Notes: generated from the sequence alone by a model not told the origin. A DNA stretch of 64,000 nucleotides from Tragulus kanchil (GCA_022376925.1 JAIOJX010000003.1:34711874-34775873); one strand, 5' to 3'. Positions 46,896-58,839 are shown, numbered from the stretch's first letter. A program made the numbers and translations.

Positions 46896-47362
46896 ACACT
46901 ATACATACAACAGCCTAAGTGGAGTTCAAAACCTCAAAAGTGAAAGAAGTCACACATCTCTCCTTATAAAATGGAAACCAGATTCCATTTACATGAAAGC
47001 CAGATAGAGGCAAAATTAATGGAACACTACCCAGAAATAAAAGGAACATCACTGCAACGACCTGACTGAATCTTCAGAGTATTATGCTGAGTGAAAAAAG
47101 TCAATCCCAAAGGGTTATATATTAATTTTATTACTCATACAACATTCTTAAAATGACAAAAGAATCAAAATTAGGGACTTATTGATGGTTGTCTGAGTTT
47201 ACAGATGATGTTTTAAGTGTCTATAGCAACTCTGTTCATAATAGCCAAAACCTGAAACACCCTAAATGTCTATCAACAGGAGAATGAATGAACAAATTGA
47301 GGTATATCCATAAAAATAGAATGTTATTTCACAATTTACAAAGAACTACTATACTTAAAATT

Positions 47363-47425
47363 GGGAGATCCCCTGCAGAAGGGCATGGCAATCCACTCCA
47401 CTATTCTTATCTGGAGAATCCCACG
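47363..47425 (+). mobile_element. Bov-tA SINE 5' part, duplicate copy
   Basis: Second copy of 46250-46312. Confidence 0.88.
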
Positions 47426-47936
47426 TGTCCGGGACCGCGGGGCGGACCTGCCATACTCTGTAGCCTCCCACGCATGAATGCTGCGGGGGTGCGCCCCTTG
47501 GGATGGCGCCTAGCGGAGACTTTCATGCATGAGCCCTGGCCGCACTTTGCAGCCTCCAGTTTAGGAGCATCGTCATGTTTGCACAAAGATGGTGCTTGGT
47601 GGATGTAGGGGGGTGTGGTTTAAGGCGTGTGCATATTGCTCTGATAGGTGGTTCCTAGTTTCCGTGCTCGTGATCAGTGCATGCTTCCCTTGCATTCCTA
47701 TGGGGTCGGAAGCACGTGTGCATCTGACCTTTTACACGATTGGCTTATGAGTAGCTCCTTCCTGTTTCTGTGTAGCATAAATACCCCCTTGTTTCCGTAA
47801 TAAAACGAGTCTTGATCAGACGCCTTTCTTGTCACCATTTCTCCTGACTCTTGTCCTCTCAATTCCCACTCCCCCCCTTTAGGGACTGCGTTGACGAATC
47901 CTATGTCTGCGCTGACAAAGCCCGCGGGTCGGGACA
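47426..47936 (+). mobile_element. Solo ERV LTR, duplicate copy
   Basis: Second copy of 46313-46822, again between cccacg repeats. It differs by one added C after cataaatacccc and one A-to-C change after AATAAA. Identical flanks show it is the same insertion, not a second one. Confidence 0.92.
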
Positions 47937-48010
47937 CCCACGGACAGAGGAGCCTGGTGGGCTATAGCCCATAGGGTCGCAAAGAGCCAGACACAACTGA
48001 AGTGAGCACA
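47937..48010 (+). mobile_element. Bov-tA SINE 3' part, duplicate copy
   Basis: Second copy of 46823-46895; a third occurs at 49105-49180. Confidence 0.88.
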
Positions 48011-48174
48011 CACTATACATACAACAGCCTAAGTGGAGTTCAAAACCTCAAAAGTGAAAGAAGTCACACATCTCTCCTTATAAAATGGAAACCAGATTCC
48101 ATTTACATGAAAGCCAGATAGAGGCAAAATTAATGTACAGAAGTGGAGGTGGGAGCAGAAAAGGGCATGGGGGG

Positions 48175-48410
48175 TGCTTCCCTGGTGGTCCCGTGGGTAA
48201 AGAGTCCATCCTGCAGAGTCAGGGGCACCAGTTCGATCCCTGGCCTTTGAAGATCTCCCATGCTGCAGAAGAGCTGGACCAGTGTGTTCAATTACGAGCT
48301 AGCACTCTGGAGCTCATGCGCCCAGAGCCAGTGCCGTGCAACGAGAGAGGCCACTGCAATGGGAGGTCTACACAGGCCAAAGAATAAAGATGGATGAAAA
48401 TAAATAAAAT
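48175..48410 (+). mobile_element. CHR-type SINE in the L1 3' UTR
   Basis: gtgcttccctggtggtcccg, ccagttcgatccctggcctt, gaagagctggaccagtgtgt and ggccaaagaataaagatgga, then an A-rich tail. Same subfamily as 54797. Confidence 0.9.
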
Positions 48411-48665
48411 TTAAAAAAAACAATAAAAGAGGCCAAAATTTAAAAACGGAAGGAAAATAAAAGGACATTGGGAAACTTTCTGGGTTGCAATTATATATAT
48501 ATTTTTTTCCGGTAATGGTTGCAAAAGTCTATGCAATTATCAGAGCTTATTGAACCAGACACTTCTATGCAATTATCAGAGCTTATTGAACCAGACACTT
48601 AGAATCTTTATCATGTTATTGTATATCACAATATTTATATCACATTAATTATAAATCCATTTTTT
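48410..48665 (+). mobile_element. Old L1 (sense), terminal 3' segment
   Basis: gggaaactttctgggttgca, gagcttattgaaccagacac and tcatgttattgtatatcaca resemble the end of an L1 3' UTR, finishing the old L1 begun near 35.2 kb. Confidence 0.6.
48529..48600. repeat. 36-bp perfect tandem repeat (two units)
   Basis: ctatgcaattatcagagctt and the following 16 bases occur twice head to tail (48529-48564, 48565-48600). The pair is also present at 49701-49772 through duplication 17, so it precedes that copying. Confidence 0.95.
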
Positions 48666-48802
48666 AAAATGTAACTGATGGTGAGGTTAAATTGAGAGCA
48701 AAAGTTTCCTTATGGCTTCACTCTGGTGTCTCCATGGTCTAGTACTGCTGCCTTCCTCCGTCTCCAGCTGGGTTCAGACAACTCCACATTCATCTCACAG
48801 CC

Positions 48803-48870
48803 CTTGAGTTACTCATTCATTCAGTACACATTTCCTGAATCCCTACTATGTGCCAGGTGTATTCTCTCTT
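48803..48870 (-). mobile_element. L2 LINE 3' fragment (antisense)
   Basis: gttactcattcattcagtac and aatccctactatgtgccagg are the reverse of the L2 3' terminus. A duplicate is at about 49975-50042. Confidence 0.6.
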
Positions 48871-49051
48871 CCAACATCGCCAAATTAAAAGAATCTGAAG
48901 AGAGAGGTTGTTCGGGAACAGTGTCCTGATGGTTCTGACCCACATCATCCTCCCAAGCCTGAAAAGCAAAGACCAAGCTGTCTAAAGAGCAGAGAAGCCC
49001 AACAGGCACGCTGCTTTATGTCCTTTGGTTATTAACTGGTGACTAACTAGC

Positions 49052-49104
49052 CCCCTTTGGGCCGTTGGAATCCTATGTCTGCGCGGACAAAGCCCGCGGG
49101 TCGG
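49052..49104 (+). mobile_element. Solo LTR 3' end, third partial copy
   Basis: A corrupted 3' end of the LTR, then gcccgcgggtcgggaca and the cccacg flank. It exists only because duplication 17 starts inside the LTR. Confidence 0.85.
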
Positions 49105-49346
49105 GACACCCACGGACAGAGGAGCCTGGTGGGCTATAGCCCATAGGGTCGCAAAGAGCCAGACACAACTGAAGTGAGCACACACTATACATACAACAGC
49201 CTAAGTGGAGTTCAAAACCTCAAAAGTGAAAGAAGTCACACATCTCTCCTTATAAAATGGAAACCAGATTCCATTTACATGAAAGCCAGATAGAGGCAAA
49301 ATTAATGTACAGAAGTGGAGGTGGGAGCAGAAAAGGGCATGGGGGG

Positions 49347-49582
49347 TGCTTCCCTGGTGGTCCCGTGGGTAAAGAGTCCATCCTGCAGAGTCAGGGGCAC
49401 CAGTTCGATCCCTGGCCTTTGAAGATCTCCCATGCTGCAGAAGAGCTGGACCAGTGTGTTCAATTACGAGCTAGCACTCTGGAGCTCATGCGCCCAGAGC
49501 CAGTGCCGTGCAACGAGAGAGGCCACTGCAATGGGAGGTCTACACAGGCCAAAGAATAAAGATGGATGAAAATAAATAAAAT
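49347..49582 (+). mobile_element. CHR-type SINE, duplicate copy
   Basis: Second copy of 48175-48410. Confidence 0.9.
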
Positions 49583-50224
49583 TTAAAAAAAACAATAAAA
49601 GAGGCCAAAATTTAAAAACGGAAGGAAAATAAAAGGACATTGGGAAACTTTCTGGGTTGCAATTATATATATTTTTTTTTCCGGTAATGGTTGCAAAAGT
49701 CTATGCAATTATCAGAGCTTATTGAACCAGACACTTCTATGCAATTATCAGAGCTTATTGAACCAGACACTTAGAATCTTTATCATGTTATTGTATATCA
49801 CAATATTTATATCACATTAATTATAAATCCATTTTTTAAAATGTAACTGATGGTGAGGTTAAATTGAGAGCAAAAGTTTCCTTATGGCTTCACTCTGGTG
49901 TCTCCATGGTCTAGTACTGCTGCCTTCCTCCGTCTCCAGCTGGGTTCAGACAACTCCACATTCATCTCACAGCCCTTGAGTTACTCATTCATTCAGTACA
50001 CATTTCCTGAATCCCTACTATGTGCCAGGTGTATTCTCTCTTCCAACATCGCCAAATTAAAAGAATCTGAAGAGAGAGGTTGTTCGGGAACAGTGTCCTG
50101 ATGGTTCTGACCCACATCATCCTCCCAAGCCTGAAAAGCAAAGACCAAGCTGTCTAAAGAGCAGAGAAGCCCAACAGGCACGCGCTGCTTTATGTCCTTT
50201 GGTTATTAACTGGTGACTAACTAG

Positions 50225-50496
50225 ACACATGCCATTAACTATATTACCACCTTCTATAGCATATGCGATGGCAGCACACATTCATGAGCCCTGTGGGCTG
50301 CTTAAGAACAACGGAAATTCCCCCATAGGGCTCCAGAGCAGAAGAATGACAACGATATCAGGTCCTGCCTAGAAAGACAGAGGAAGTATCCACAACTCCT
50401 TTGTCTCTCCCCTTCTCTCCTTCTTTGGTTTTCTCGTGCTTTTCATCCTTACCAAAAATAAGTCTGCTTGAGTGTTTCATTTCCTGTGTTGTATTT
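50225..50496. other. Unclassified intergenic DNA
   Basis: A pyrimidine-rich tract (50398-50445) inside otherwise ordinary sequence. I could not assign it; an old LTR end is possible. Confidence 0.3.
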
Positions 50497-50945
50497 AAAA
50501 GCTATGGTTTTTCCAGTAGTCATGTATGGATATGAGAGTTGGACCATAAAGAAGGCTGAGTGCCAATGAATGAATGTTTTTGAATTGTGGTGCTGAAGAA
50601 GATTCTTGAGAGTCCCTTGGGTTGCAAGGAGATCAAATCAGTCAATCCTGAAGGAAACCAACCCTGAAGATTCATTGGAAGGACTGATGCCAAAGCTGAA
50701 GCGTCAATATTTTGGCCACCTGATGCAAAGAGATGACTTGTTGGAAAAGACCCTGATGCTGGGAAAAACAGAAGGCAGAAAAAAAAGAGGGTGACAGAGG
50801 ACGAGATGGTTGAATGGCGTCAGCAACTCAATGGACATGATATGAGCTGCCTCTGGGAGATGGTGAAGGACAGGGAAGCCTGGTGTGCTGCAGTCCATGG
50901 GACTGCAAAGAGTTGAACACAAGTGAGCAACTGAACTGAACTGAA
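50497..50945 (+). mobile_element. BovB (RTE) LINE 3' end
   Basis: gctatggtttttccagtagt, catgtatggatatgagagtt, gcaaggagatcaaatcagtc, atattttggccacctgatgc and a terminal run of ctgaactgaactgaa. A 62-codon frame (50606-50794) keeps the RT C-terminal signature (QYFGHLMQRDDLLEKTLMLG) before a frameshift. Truncated and dead. Confidence 0.93.
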
Positions 50946-52835
50946 ATGATTTAAAATAATTTTAATATTATAAAATAGTCATACTTAAAGTTATAAATGT
51001 CATTTACAGGGTCTTATTCCTCTAAAAGGAGGCCTAATAGATGAACACTTTATCATAATAAATAAAACCAGATAGAGAGGATCTCAACATGAAAGTATAA
51101 AATACCAATTTTTCAAAAAAGAAGGCAAATCAAAAAATAAATAAAAAGTAAATTTTAAAGAAGAAGACAAATCATGGCAAGTAAAGATAAGGAGGAATGG
51201 TGACCTTCCACCAAAGCTTAAACAGTAAGTCATAGACCAAAACTGTAGCAAGAGTGGTCCATTTCCTGAGAACAGAATAATTACACATTTTAAAAGCAGA
51301 GGTAATATTTGACAACAGAAACTGCCAATGAAAAACATCAACCAATTCTATCAGTAATTTCAAAGGACAGACAAGAAATCACATTTAATTAAATTTCAGG
51401 AAACACAGTGTGCCAAGAGATAATTATAAGCAATATTTCCTTAACACTTGACTTATTCACATATTCAGGAGGTAAGCATTCCCACAGGACATGGCACGAG
51501 GTCTTAATGACTTGCTTTGATAATTAGACAGTATTGAATCATGAATAGAACCTAGATTTTCCAGCTCTTGGGGTCATGGCCTGTCTCCAGACCAGAGAAA
51601 TATACGTTTCCCTTTGAAAAGTTAACTTTGCATCTAAAAGTTCTCTAAGTGATTTCATGGATTGCCTCTAGCCAACAGCAGCTTCAGTAGCACTTTCCAT
51701 TGTATTGAACTAGCAGACTTTCTAAGCAATATCTTTGTTACTCACTTCTCAAATTTAACAAAATCATTGATCCAAAGCTGAAGCGTCAATATTTTGGCCA
51801 CCTGGCAAAGAGATGACTTGTTGGAAAAGACCCTGAGGCTGGGGAAGATAGAAGGCAGAAAAAGAGGGTGACAGAGGACGAGATGGTTGAATGGCGTCAG
51901 CAACTCAATGGACATGATATGAGCTGCCTCTGGGAGATGGTGAAGGACAGGGAAGCCTGGTGTGCTGCAGTCCATGGGACTGCAAAGAGTTGAACACAAG
52001 TGAGCAACTGAACTGAACTGAAATGATTTAAAATAATTTTAATATTATAAAATAGTCATACTTAAAGTTATAAATGTCATTTACAGGGTCTTATTCCTCT
52101 AAAAGGAGGCCTAATAGATGAACACTTTATCATAATAAATAAAACCAGATAGAGAGGATCTCAACATGAAAGTATAAAATACCAATTTTTCAAAAAAGAA
52201 GGCAAATCAAAAAATAAATAAAAAGTAAATTTTAAAGAAGAAGACAAATCATGGCAAGTAAAGATAAGGAGGAATGGTGACCTTCCACCAAAGCTTAAAC
52301 AGTAAGTCATAGACCAAAACTGTAGCAAGAGTGGTCCATTTCCTGAGAACAGAATAATTACACATTTTAAAAGCAGAGGTAATATTTGACAACAGAAACT
52401 GCCAATGAAAAACATCAACCAATTCTATCAGTAATTTCAAAGGACAGACAAGAAATCACATTTAATTAAATTTCAGGAAACACAGTGTGCCAAGAGATAA
52501 TTATAAGCAATATTTCCTTAACACTTGACTTATTCACATATTCAGGAGGTAAGCATTCCCACAGGACATGGCACGAGGTCTTAATGACTTGCTTTGATAA
52601 TTAGACAGTATTGAATCATGAATAGAACCTAGATTTTCCAGCTCTTGGGGTCATGGCCTGTCTCCAGACCAGAGAAATATACGTTTCCCTTTGAAAAGTT
52701 AACTTTGCATCTAAAAGTTCTCTAAGTGATTTCATGGATTGCCTCTAGCCAACAGCAGCTTCAGTAGCACTTTCCATTGTATTGAACTAGCAGACTTTCT
52801 AAGCAATATCTTTGTTACTCACTTCTCAATTTAAC
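50700..52835. repeat. Direct duplication 18 (50700-51771 / 51772-52835)
   Basis: The offset is 1072. Copy 2 starts within BovB at ccaaagctgaagcg and has about seven small indels or substitutions in its first 100 bases, then agrees closely. Copy 1 ends in altered caaatttaacaaaatcattg. Confidence 0.95.
51772..52022 (+). mobile_element. BovB 3' end, duplicate partial copy
   Basis: Second, error-rich copy of 50700-50945. Confidence 0.9.
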
Positions 52836-54735
52836 TTAAGGGAGATCATTTAATATCAAATTTAAAAAAATAATTTTGTGCTATTAGGATCCATGAATTC
52901 AAAAAAGATAAATTAGCATATTATTTTTAAAAGAAAAAAATCAGGAGTTTATGTTTTAATAGGTAAAATGCAATAAAGCTATTCTAGGATCATGATACCA
53001 GTATTGATTTATGGAATAGTGGTGGATAATCATGCAAAGAGTTTTGAGACCCCCAAATCATTCTATAGGAGGCAAACCATTGGTTTCTTTAGAATCCTCC
53101 AGACAATGCTCAGCTGGAGACCATGCCCTAAATAGGGACAGAAACCTTGTCTTATAAACTCAATATTTCATAAAAGCCAAAGATAGGATTATTTAATTTA
53201 ATAGGAAGTGAACATTACAACAATATAGGGAAGTAGAACAATCTGTGATATTGATTATGTCATGGCTCATTTTACTAAATGGCATTCTGGCCCAACCCTG
53301 TCAGCTGGAAACAAGTCAGCCGGAAACAATTGTGGCATAATTTTGAAACTGACAGTTTGAAAGACATCACTGCCTAGTAAGTCTCACTCAGGAGTAATTT
53401 AATTTCTCCCAAGTTTTCTTACTTTTCTCTTTTATCTGTAAACACAGTAAGTAGTACAAATGATTACCCATAAGTTGGTTTACTAGCTTTTGTGAGAAAT
53501 CCAGATAAGGTACACAATTTATATGAATCAATCAAAGTTGTTGATGTGGATAATTTTGCAAGAAAGCAAGGAGCTAGTGTAATACCAGGGAATCGCTAGT
53601 ATAGATGCAAATCAGTTCAACGCTATTCCAGTCTGCTTTAAGATGTTTTTTGGATTAAATCCATTTCTATTGTCATAAAATTGCAAGGAGCTAGTGAATC
53701 AGTATGAATCATGAATAGAACCTAGATTTTCCAGCTCTTGGGGTCATGGCCTGTCTCCAGACCAGAGAAATATACGTTTCCCTTTGAAAAGTTAACTTTG
53801 CATCTAAAAGTTCTCTAAGTGATTTCATGGATTGCCTCTAGCCAACAGCAGCTTCAGTAGCACTTTCCATTGTATTGAACTAGCAGACTTTCTAAGCAAT
53901 ATCTTTGTTACTCACTTCTCAATTTAACTTAAGGGAGATCATTTAATATCAAATTTAAAAAAATAATTTTGTGCTATTAGGATCCATGAATTCAAAAAAG
54001 ATAAATTAGCATATTATTTTTAAAAGAAAAAAATCAGGAGTTTATGTTTTAATAGGTAAAATGCAATAAAGCTATTCTAGGATCATGATACCAGTATTGA
54101 TTTATGGAATAGTGGTGGATAATCATGCAAAGAGTTTTGAGACCCCCAAATCATTCTATAGGAGGCAAACCATTGGTTTCTTTAGAATCCTCCAGACAAT
54201 GCTCAGCTGGAGACCATGCCCTAAATAGGGACAGAAACCTTGTCTTATAAACTCAATATTTCATAAAAGCCAAAGATAGGATTATTTAATTTAATAGGAA
54301 GTGAACATTACAACAATATAGGGAAGTAGAACAATCTGTGATATTGATTATGTCATGGCTCATTTTACTAAATGGCATTCTGGCCCAACCCTGTCAGCTG
54401 GAAACAAGTCAGCCGGAAACAATTGTGGCATAATTTTGAAACTGACAGTTTGAAAGACATCACTGCCTAGTAAGTCTCACTCAGGAGTAATTTAATTTCT
54501 CCCAAGTTTTCTTACTTTTCTCTTTTATCTGTAAACACAGTAAGTAGTACAAATGATTACCCATAAGTTGGTTTACTAGCTTTTGTGAGAAATCCAGATA
54601 AGGTACACAATTTATATGAATCAATCAAAGTTGTTGATGTGGATAATTTTGCAAGAAAGCAAGGAGCTAGTGTAATACCAGGGAATCGCTAGTATAGATG
54701 CAAATCAGTTCAACGCTATTCCAGTCTGCTTTAAG
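52613..54735. repeat. Direct duplication 19 (52613-53642 / 53706-54735)
   Basis: The offset is 1093 with a 63-base filler between copies (53643-53705) that partly echoes gcaaggagctagtg. The start of the unit is also in duplication 18, so gaatcatgaatagaacc occurs three times (51537, 52613, 53706). Confidence 0.95.
52836..53642. other. Unique A+T-rich DNA
   Basis: No gene or repeat recognised; repeated at 53930-54735. Confidence 0.4.
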
Positions 54736-54796
54736 AGTGAATAACCTATTTCTTACTGGTCATTGGGAGATTATCCACTTTAAAAGTCCATATTTG

Positions 54797-55075
54797 GGGG
54801 GTTTCCCTGGTGGTCCAGTGGGTAAAAAGTCCGCCTTGCAGTGCAATGGGCACCGGTTTGATCCCTGGCTCGGGAAGATCCCGTGTGCCACGGAGCGGCT
54901 GGACCAGTGTGTCCAATTATGAGCCAGGGTCTGGAGCACATGTGCCCAGAGGGGTGCTCTGCAAGAAGAGAGGTCACTGCAATGGGAGGCCCACACAGGC
55001 CAAAGAATAAAGATGAATGAAAATAAATAAATAATAAAACAATAAAAGAGGTCAAATTTTTTAAAAAAAAAGGAA
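54797..55075 (+). mobile_element. CHR-type SINE with target site duplication
   Basis: ggtttccctggtggtccagt, ttgatccctggctcggga, ggagcggctggaccagtgtg and ggccaaagaataaagatgaa with an A-rich tail. The flank aaaagtccatatttg (54782-54796) recurs as aaaagtccatactttg (55076-55091). Confidence 0.93.
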
Positions 55076-55214
55076 AAAAGTCCATACTTTGTAAAGTTGT
55101 AATATAAATCAAAAAATAAGGCTACATAGAAATGGTCAGAAATAGAAGTGCTATTTTACATTTCTAATGTCAGGGAAATGGGCATAGTATCTTAGCATCA
55201 AGATTCTATAAGCA

Positions 55215-55442
55215 GAAGACAGCAGTAGTAGTGTAGTGGAAGTCGCCCATTCATATCCAATTCTTTGTGACCCCAGGGACTGTAGTACACCAGGCTCCTC
55301 TGCCTAAGGGATTCTCCAGGCAAGAACACTGGACTAGGTTGCCATTTCCTCCTGCAGGGGATCTTCCCGACCCAGAGATCAAAACAACATCTCCTGCAAC
55401 TCCTGCATTGGCAGGCAGATTCTTTACCACTGAGCCACCTAA
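55215..55442 (-). mobile_element. Bov-tA SINE (antisense)
   Basis: In reverse: caattctttgtgaccccagg, ccaggctcctctgcctaagg, attctccaggcaagaacact, ggggatcttcccgacccaga, ggcaggcagattctttacca, ctgagccacc. Confidence 0.9.
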
Positions 55443-55654
55443 GATGCCAAAAAAAATAGCTCCCCCTGTTTTCCTCTCATGCTAAGTATCAAGGTCTCTA
55501 TGACTTTCATGATTCCTCCAAGTTGAAGAATTCTACATACATTGGATACTCAATAATTTCTGAGTGATGACATCAAAATTTCTTAGCAAGACTGTGAATA
55601 TGCAGATTTTTACCACTGTTACCTCAAGATCCCTTAGAAAACAGAATGACTACT

Positions 55655-55705
55655 CATTTCGGTATTCTTGCCTGGAGAATTACATTGACAGAGGAGCTTG
55701 GTGGG
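55655..55705 (+). mobile_element. BovA SINE, truncated by junction
   Basis: tattcttgcctggagaatta and cagaggagcttggtgggc, cut at the duplication 20 junction. The complete copy is at 56917. Confidence 0.8.
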
Positions 55706-56058
55706 CAGTTTTACCAAGACATCACTGCCTAGTAGTCTCACTCAGGAGTAATTTAATTTCTCCCAAGTTTTCTTACTTTTCTCTTTTATCTGTAAACACA
55801 GTAAGTAGTACAAATGATTACCCATAAGTTGGTTTACTAGCTTTTGTGAGAAATCCAGATAAGGTACACAATTTATATGAATCAATCAAAGTTGTTGATG
55901 TGGATAATTTTGCAAGAAAGCAAGGAGCTAGTGTAATACCAGGGAATCGCTAGTATAGATGCAAATCAGTTCAACGCTATTCCAGTCTGCTTTAAGAGTG
56001 AATAACCTATTTCTTACTGGTCATTGGGAGATTATCCACTTTAAAAGTCCATATTTGG

Positions 56059-56338
56059 GGGGTTTCCCTGGTGGTCCAGTGGGTAAAAAGTCCGCCTTGC
56101 AGTGCAATGGGCACCGGTTTGATCCCTGGCTCGGGAAGATCCCGTGTGCCACGGAGCGGCTGGACCAGTGTGTCCAATTATGAGCCAGCGCTCTGGAGCA
56201 CATGTGCCCAGAGGGGTGCTCTGCAAGAAGAGAGGTCACTGCAATGGGAGGCCCACACAGGCCAAAGAATAAAGATGAATGAAAATAAATAAATAATAAA
56301 ACAATAAAAGAGGTCAAATTTTTTAAAAAAAAAGGAAA
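56059..56338 (+). mobile_element. CHR-type SINE, duplicate copy
   Basis: Second copy of 54797-55075, with the same flanking repeat. Confidence 0.93.
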
Positions 56339-56476
56339 AAAGTCCATACTTTGTAAAGTTGTAATATAAATCAAAAAATAAGGCTACATAGAAATGGTCA
56401 GAAATAGAAGTGCTATTTTACATTTCTAATGTCAGGGAAATGGGCATAGTATCTTAGCATCAAGATTCTATAAGCA

Positions 56477-56704
56477 GAAGACAGCAGTAGTAGTGTAGTG
56501 GAAGTCGCCCATTCATATCCAATTCTTTGTGACCCCAGGGACTGTAGTACACCAGGCTCCTCTGCCTAAGGGATTCTCCAGGCAAGAACACTGGACTAGG
56601 TTGCCATTTCCTCCTGCAGGGGATCTTCCCGACCCAGAGATCAAAACAACATCTCCTGCAACTCCTGCATTGGCAGGCAGATTCTTTACCACTGAGCCAC
56701 CTAA
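56477..56704 (-). mobile_element. Bov-tA SINE (antisense), duplicate copy
   Basis: Second copy of 55215-55442. Confidence 0.9.
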
Positions 56705-56916
56705 GATGCCAAAAAAAATAGCTCCCCCTGTTTTCCTCTCATGCTAAGTATCAAGGTCTCTATGACTTTCATGATTCCTCCAAGTTGAAGAATTCTACAT
56801 ACATTGGATACTCAATAATTTCTGAGTGATGACATCAAAATTTCTTAGCAAGACTGTGAATATGCAGATTTTTACCACTGTTACCTCAAGATCCCTTAGA
56901 AAACAGAATGACTACT

Positions 56917-57028
56917 CATTTCGGTATTCTTGCCTGGAGAATTACATTGACAGAGGAGCTTGGTGGGCTACCATCTATGGGGTCACAACAAGTCAGATAC
57001 TACTGAGTGACTAACACTTGCACTTTTA
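56917..57028 (+). mobile_element. BovA SINE, headless
   Basis: attcttgcctggagaattac, ggcttaccat-like block and ggggtcacaacaagtcagat, ending tgagtgactaacacttgcac. The tRNA-like head is missing. Confidence 0.82.
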
Positions 57029-58260
57029 CCTCCCTGTAAAGCAGAATTCTACAATGTGATTACAACTATAGATACACAAAAAAGATTAATGATCCAAGGA
57101 AAAAGCAGTACACATTTATGGCTTCCATTGAAATAAATTTTAATGACTCTAGACAAAAAAATCTTTGAATTGGTTATACAAGATCAAGAGCTCTCCCTCC
57201 TTGCCTCATACCTAAGTTGAGTAGTGCCCAAGTGTACAAACATCTAGTAGACTAACAATAGAATTCAATATTGATTTGTTTGTTCAAAGCACATAAAAAG
57301 CAAACCTTATGGAGAGCTTTCCAATGTTAATAGTTTGCCTAATAACATCATTTGGAATACAACACTTTATTTTAAAATGAGTGTAAAAAAATCAATATTC
57401 TCTCTCTGCACTATCTGTATGCTGCCCCCACGATGCACTCATAATTTTCTAACGGTAATTTCAAATCAAAATTGCCTCAAAGAGCCACCTACATTGGCTT
57501 CATTCGGACTTGCCATGAAATTATTGCCACAATACAAACTATATTTGCGTACATTAAAATCAGCAGAAAAGGTAGCCATTATGCACGCTAAATAGTTGTA
57601 TTTCCTAAACTTAACTATCTCAGGTGGTACTAAATATCTCAGGGTATCTCTTTTATTCCCTAAGCCTCTAAGGGCATTTTTCTACATTAAGCATTGCCTA
57701 CATTCCAGGCAATTAGCTGCAAAAACTTCGAATAACAACACCTTTGCTGATTGGTGATATTGTCTATTTTTCTATGTCTGTTTTCCAGCTACAAGACTGC
57801 CAGGGAAACAGAATCTTTACAAGTTTATATTCTCCTGCTGTTTCCCTCTCACCTGAAGTCAGCCTCCTTGGTTGTATAGGGCATGTGCTAATGATTCAAG
57901 TCACAAGTTTGAGTATATAAAAGAAAAAAAATGAAAAGGCTATAATCACATTAATGAAATGAACAAGGGAGACTTTAGGCAGAAAGTCTCCAAGGTTTTG
58001 AATGGTATCTTGTCATCATGCACACCACCTCTTCTATCAATCCGTACTCCTAACCAGTCCCTGTCTCCTACCTACAGCCTGGTTGATCCAGAGCCACAGG
58101 CTTGTAGATGCTGCTCGCAGGAGATAACACCAAGACCCCTCCATGGACATTGTTATTCATTAAATACACAGTTCTATTTTAAGCCACACCTCTGACTGTA
58201 GGCAGGTGCTTGCCTGAAGGTAGGTCACTGAGAGTCAATGCAAATGAGGGCAGTTTCCCG
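57029..58260. other. Repeat-poor unique DNA
   Basis: About 1.2 kb without recognisable transposons. The stretch 57335-57600 is evenly mixed in composition with TAAT-type cores and could be a conserved non-coding element. Open frames of up to 86 codons show no domain. Confidence 0.35.
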
Positions 58261-58839
58261 GCAGGGAAAAAATGAACTTCGTGAACTTTTGTGGGCACAG
58301 GTCTTTCTCAAAGCAGCACCAATGTTGCTGTTTAGGATGTAGCCCCATCACCCACGTGTTGAGTCAAAACCTCCAGATCGATTACTGAGAGTGACGTTCC
58401 CCCAGTAGACGGCTCCCATGGTGCCTTCCACTGACTCTGGGCTGTCTAATCCATAAATGAAAATAACAAGGGTTACAGTGACAGACACAGGATACCCTGT
58501 GCAGTATGGTAATTGCCTTGCTTGTCCCTTTTCTACTGTGAGTAACATTCACTGGGAGCTGTCAAACGCAAATCACATTAGAGGAGACGCTACCCCTGAC
58601 TAACCATATCTTGTGTAAGCTCTTGAAAATCATGGAGAATATAGAGCTGAAGCCTTGAGTTTCTGGGGAGCTTAAGTTCCCAAGTCTTAAGTTCCATACA
58701 GAATGCAGCCTCCCTTCTCTAGTCTCAGGGCTTCCAGCTCAGAGGAGGACATTGCTCCCAAATGCCTATTTGAAATTGGAGGCTTATGAAAAGCCACAGG
58801 CGTGGAAGGGGTTCTCTTTGAAAATTTCTCTGTTGGCTC

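Larger units (their letters stand above)
45899..48134. repeat. Direct duplication 16 (45899-47019 / 47020-48134)
   Basis: The offset is about 1113-1121. The start of copy 2 lacks one A and seven bases (atcactgcaacgacc against atcactgatccatgcaacg). It carries the whole SINE plus solo LTR, so both are present twice. Confidence 0.95.
46905..48165 (+). mobile_element. Old L1 (sense), fourth segment (3' UTR)
   Basis: ccagattccatttacatgaa and gaggcaaaattaatgtacag match an L1 3' UTR. The span contains the whole second copy from duplication 16, so the true segment is only about 150 bases. Confidence 0.65.
47873..50224. repeat. Direct duplication 17 (47873-49051 / 49052-50224)
   Basis: The offset is about 1172. 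Copy 2 starts with a garbled LTR end (ccccctttgggccgttggaa against ccccctttagggactgcgttgacgaa). Copies differ by a T-run/TA-run length (49672) and a gc doublet (50183). Confidence 0.95.
54446..56968. repeat. Direct duplication 20 (54446-55705 / 55706-56968)
   Basis: The largest unit, offset 1261. Copy 2 begins with garbled cagttttaccaagac where copy 1 has cagtttgaaagac. Inside the SINE the copies differ at ccagggtctgg against ccagcgctctgg. Confidence 0.95.

Noticed and set aside
46313..47936. Two LTRs about 1.1 kb apart could be the two ends of a short provirus.
   Set aside because: The sequence between them is old L1 and SINE, not retroviral, and both LTRs carry the same SINE flanks and cccacg repeats. 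They are copies of one solo LTR made by duplication 16.
57959..58195. A 78-codon frame starting with ATG in unique DNA.
   Set aside because: No recognised domain, no splice or promoter context, and no longer than expected by chance in such DNA.
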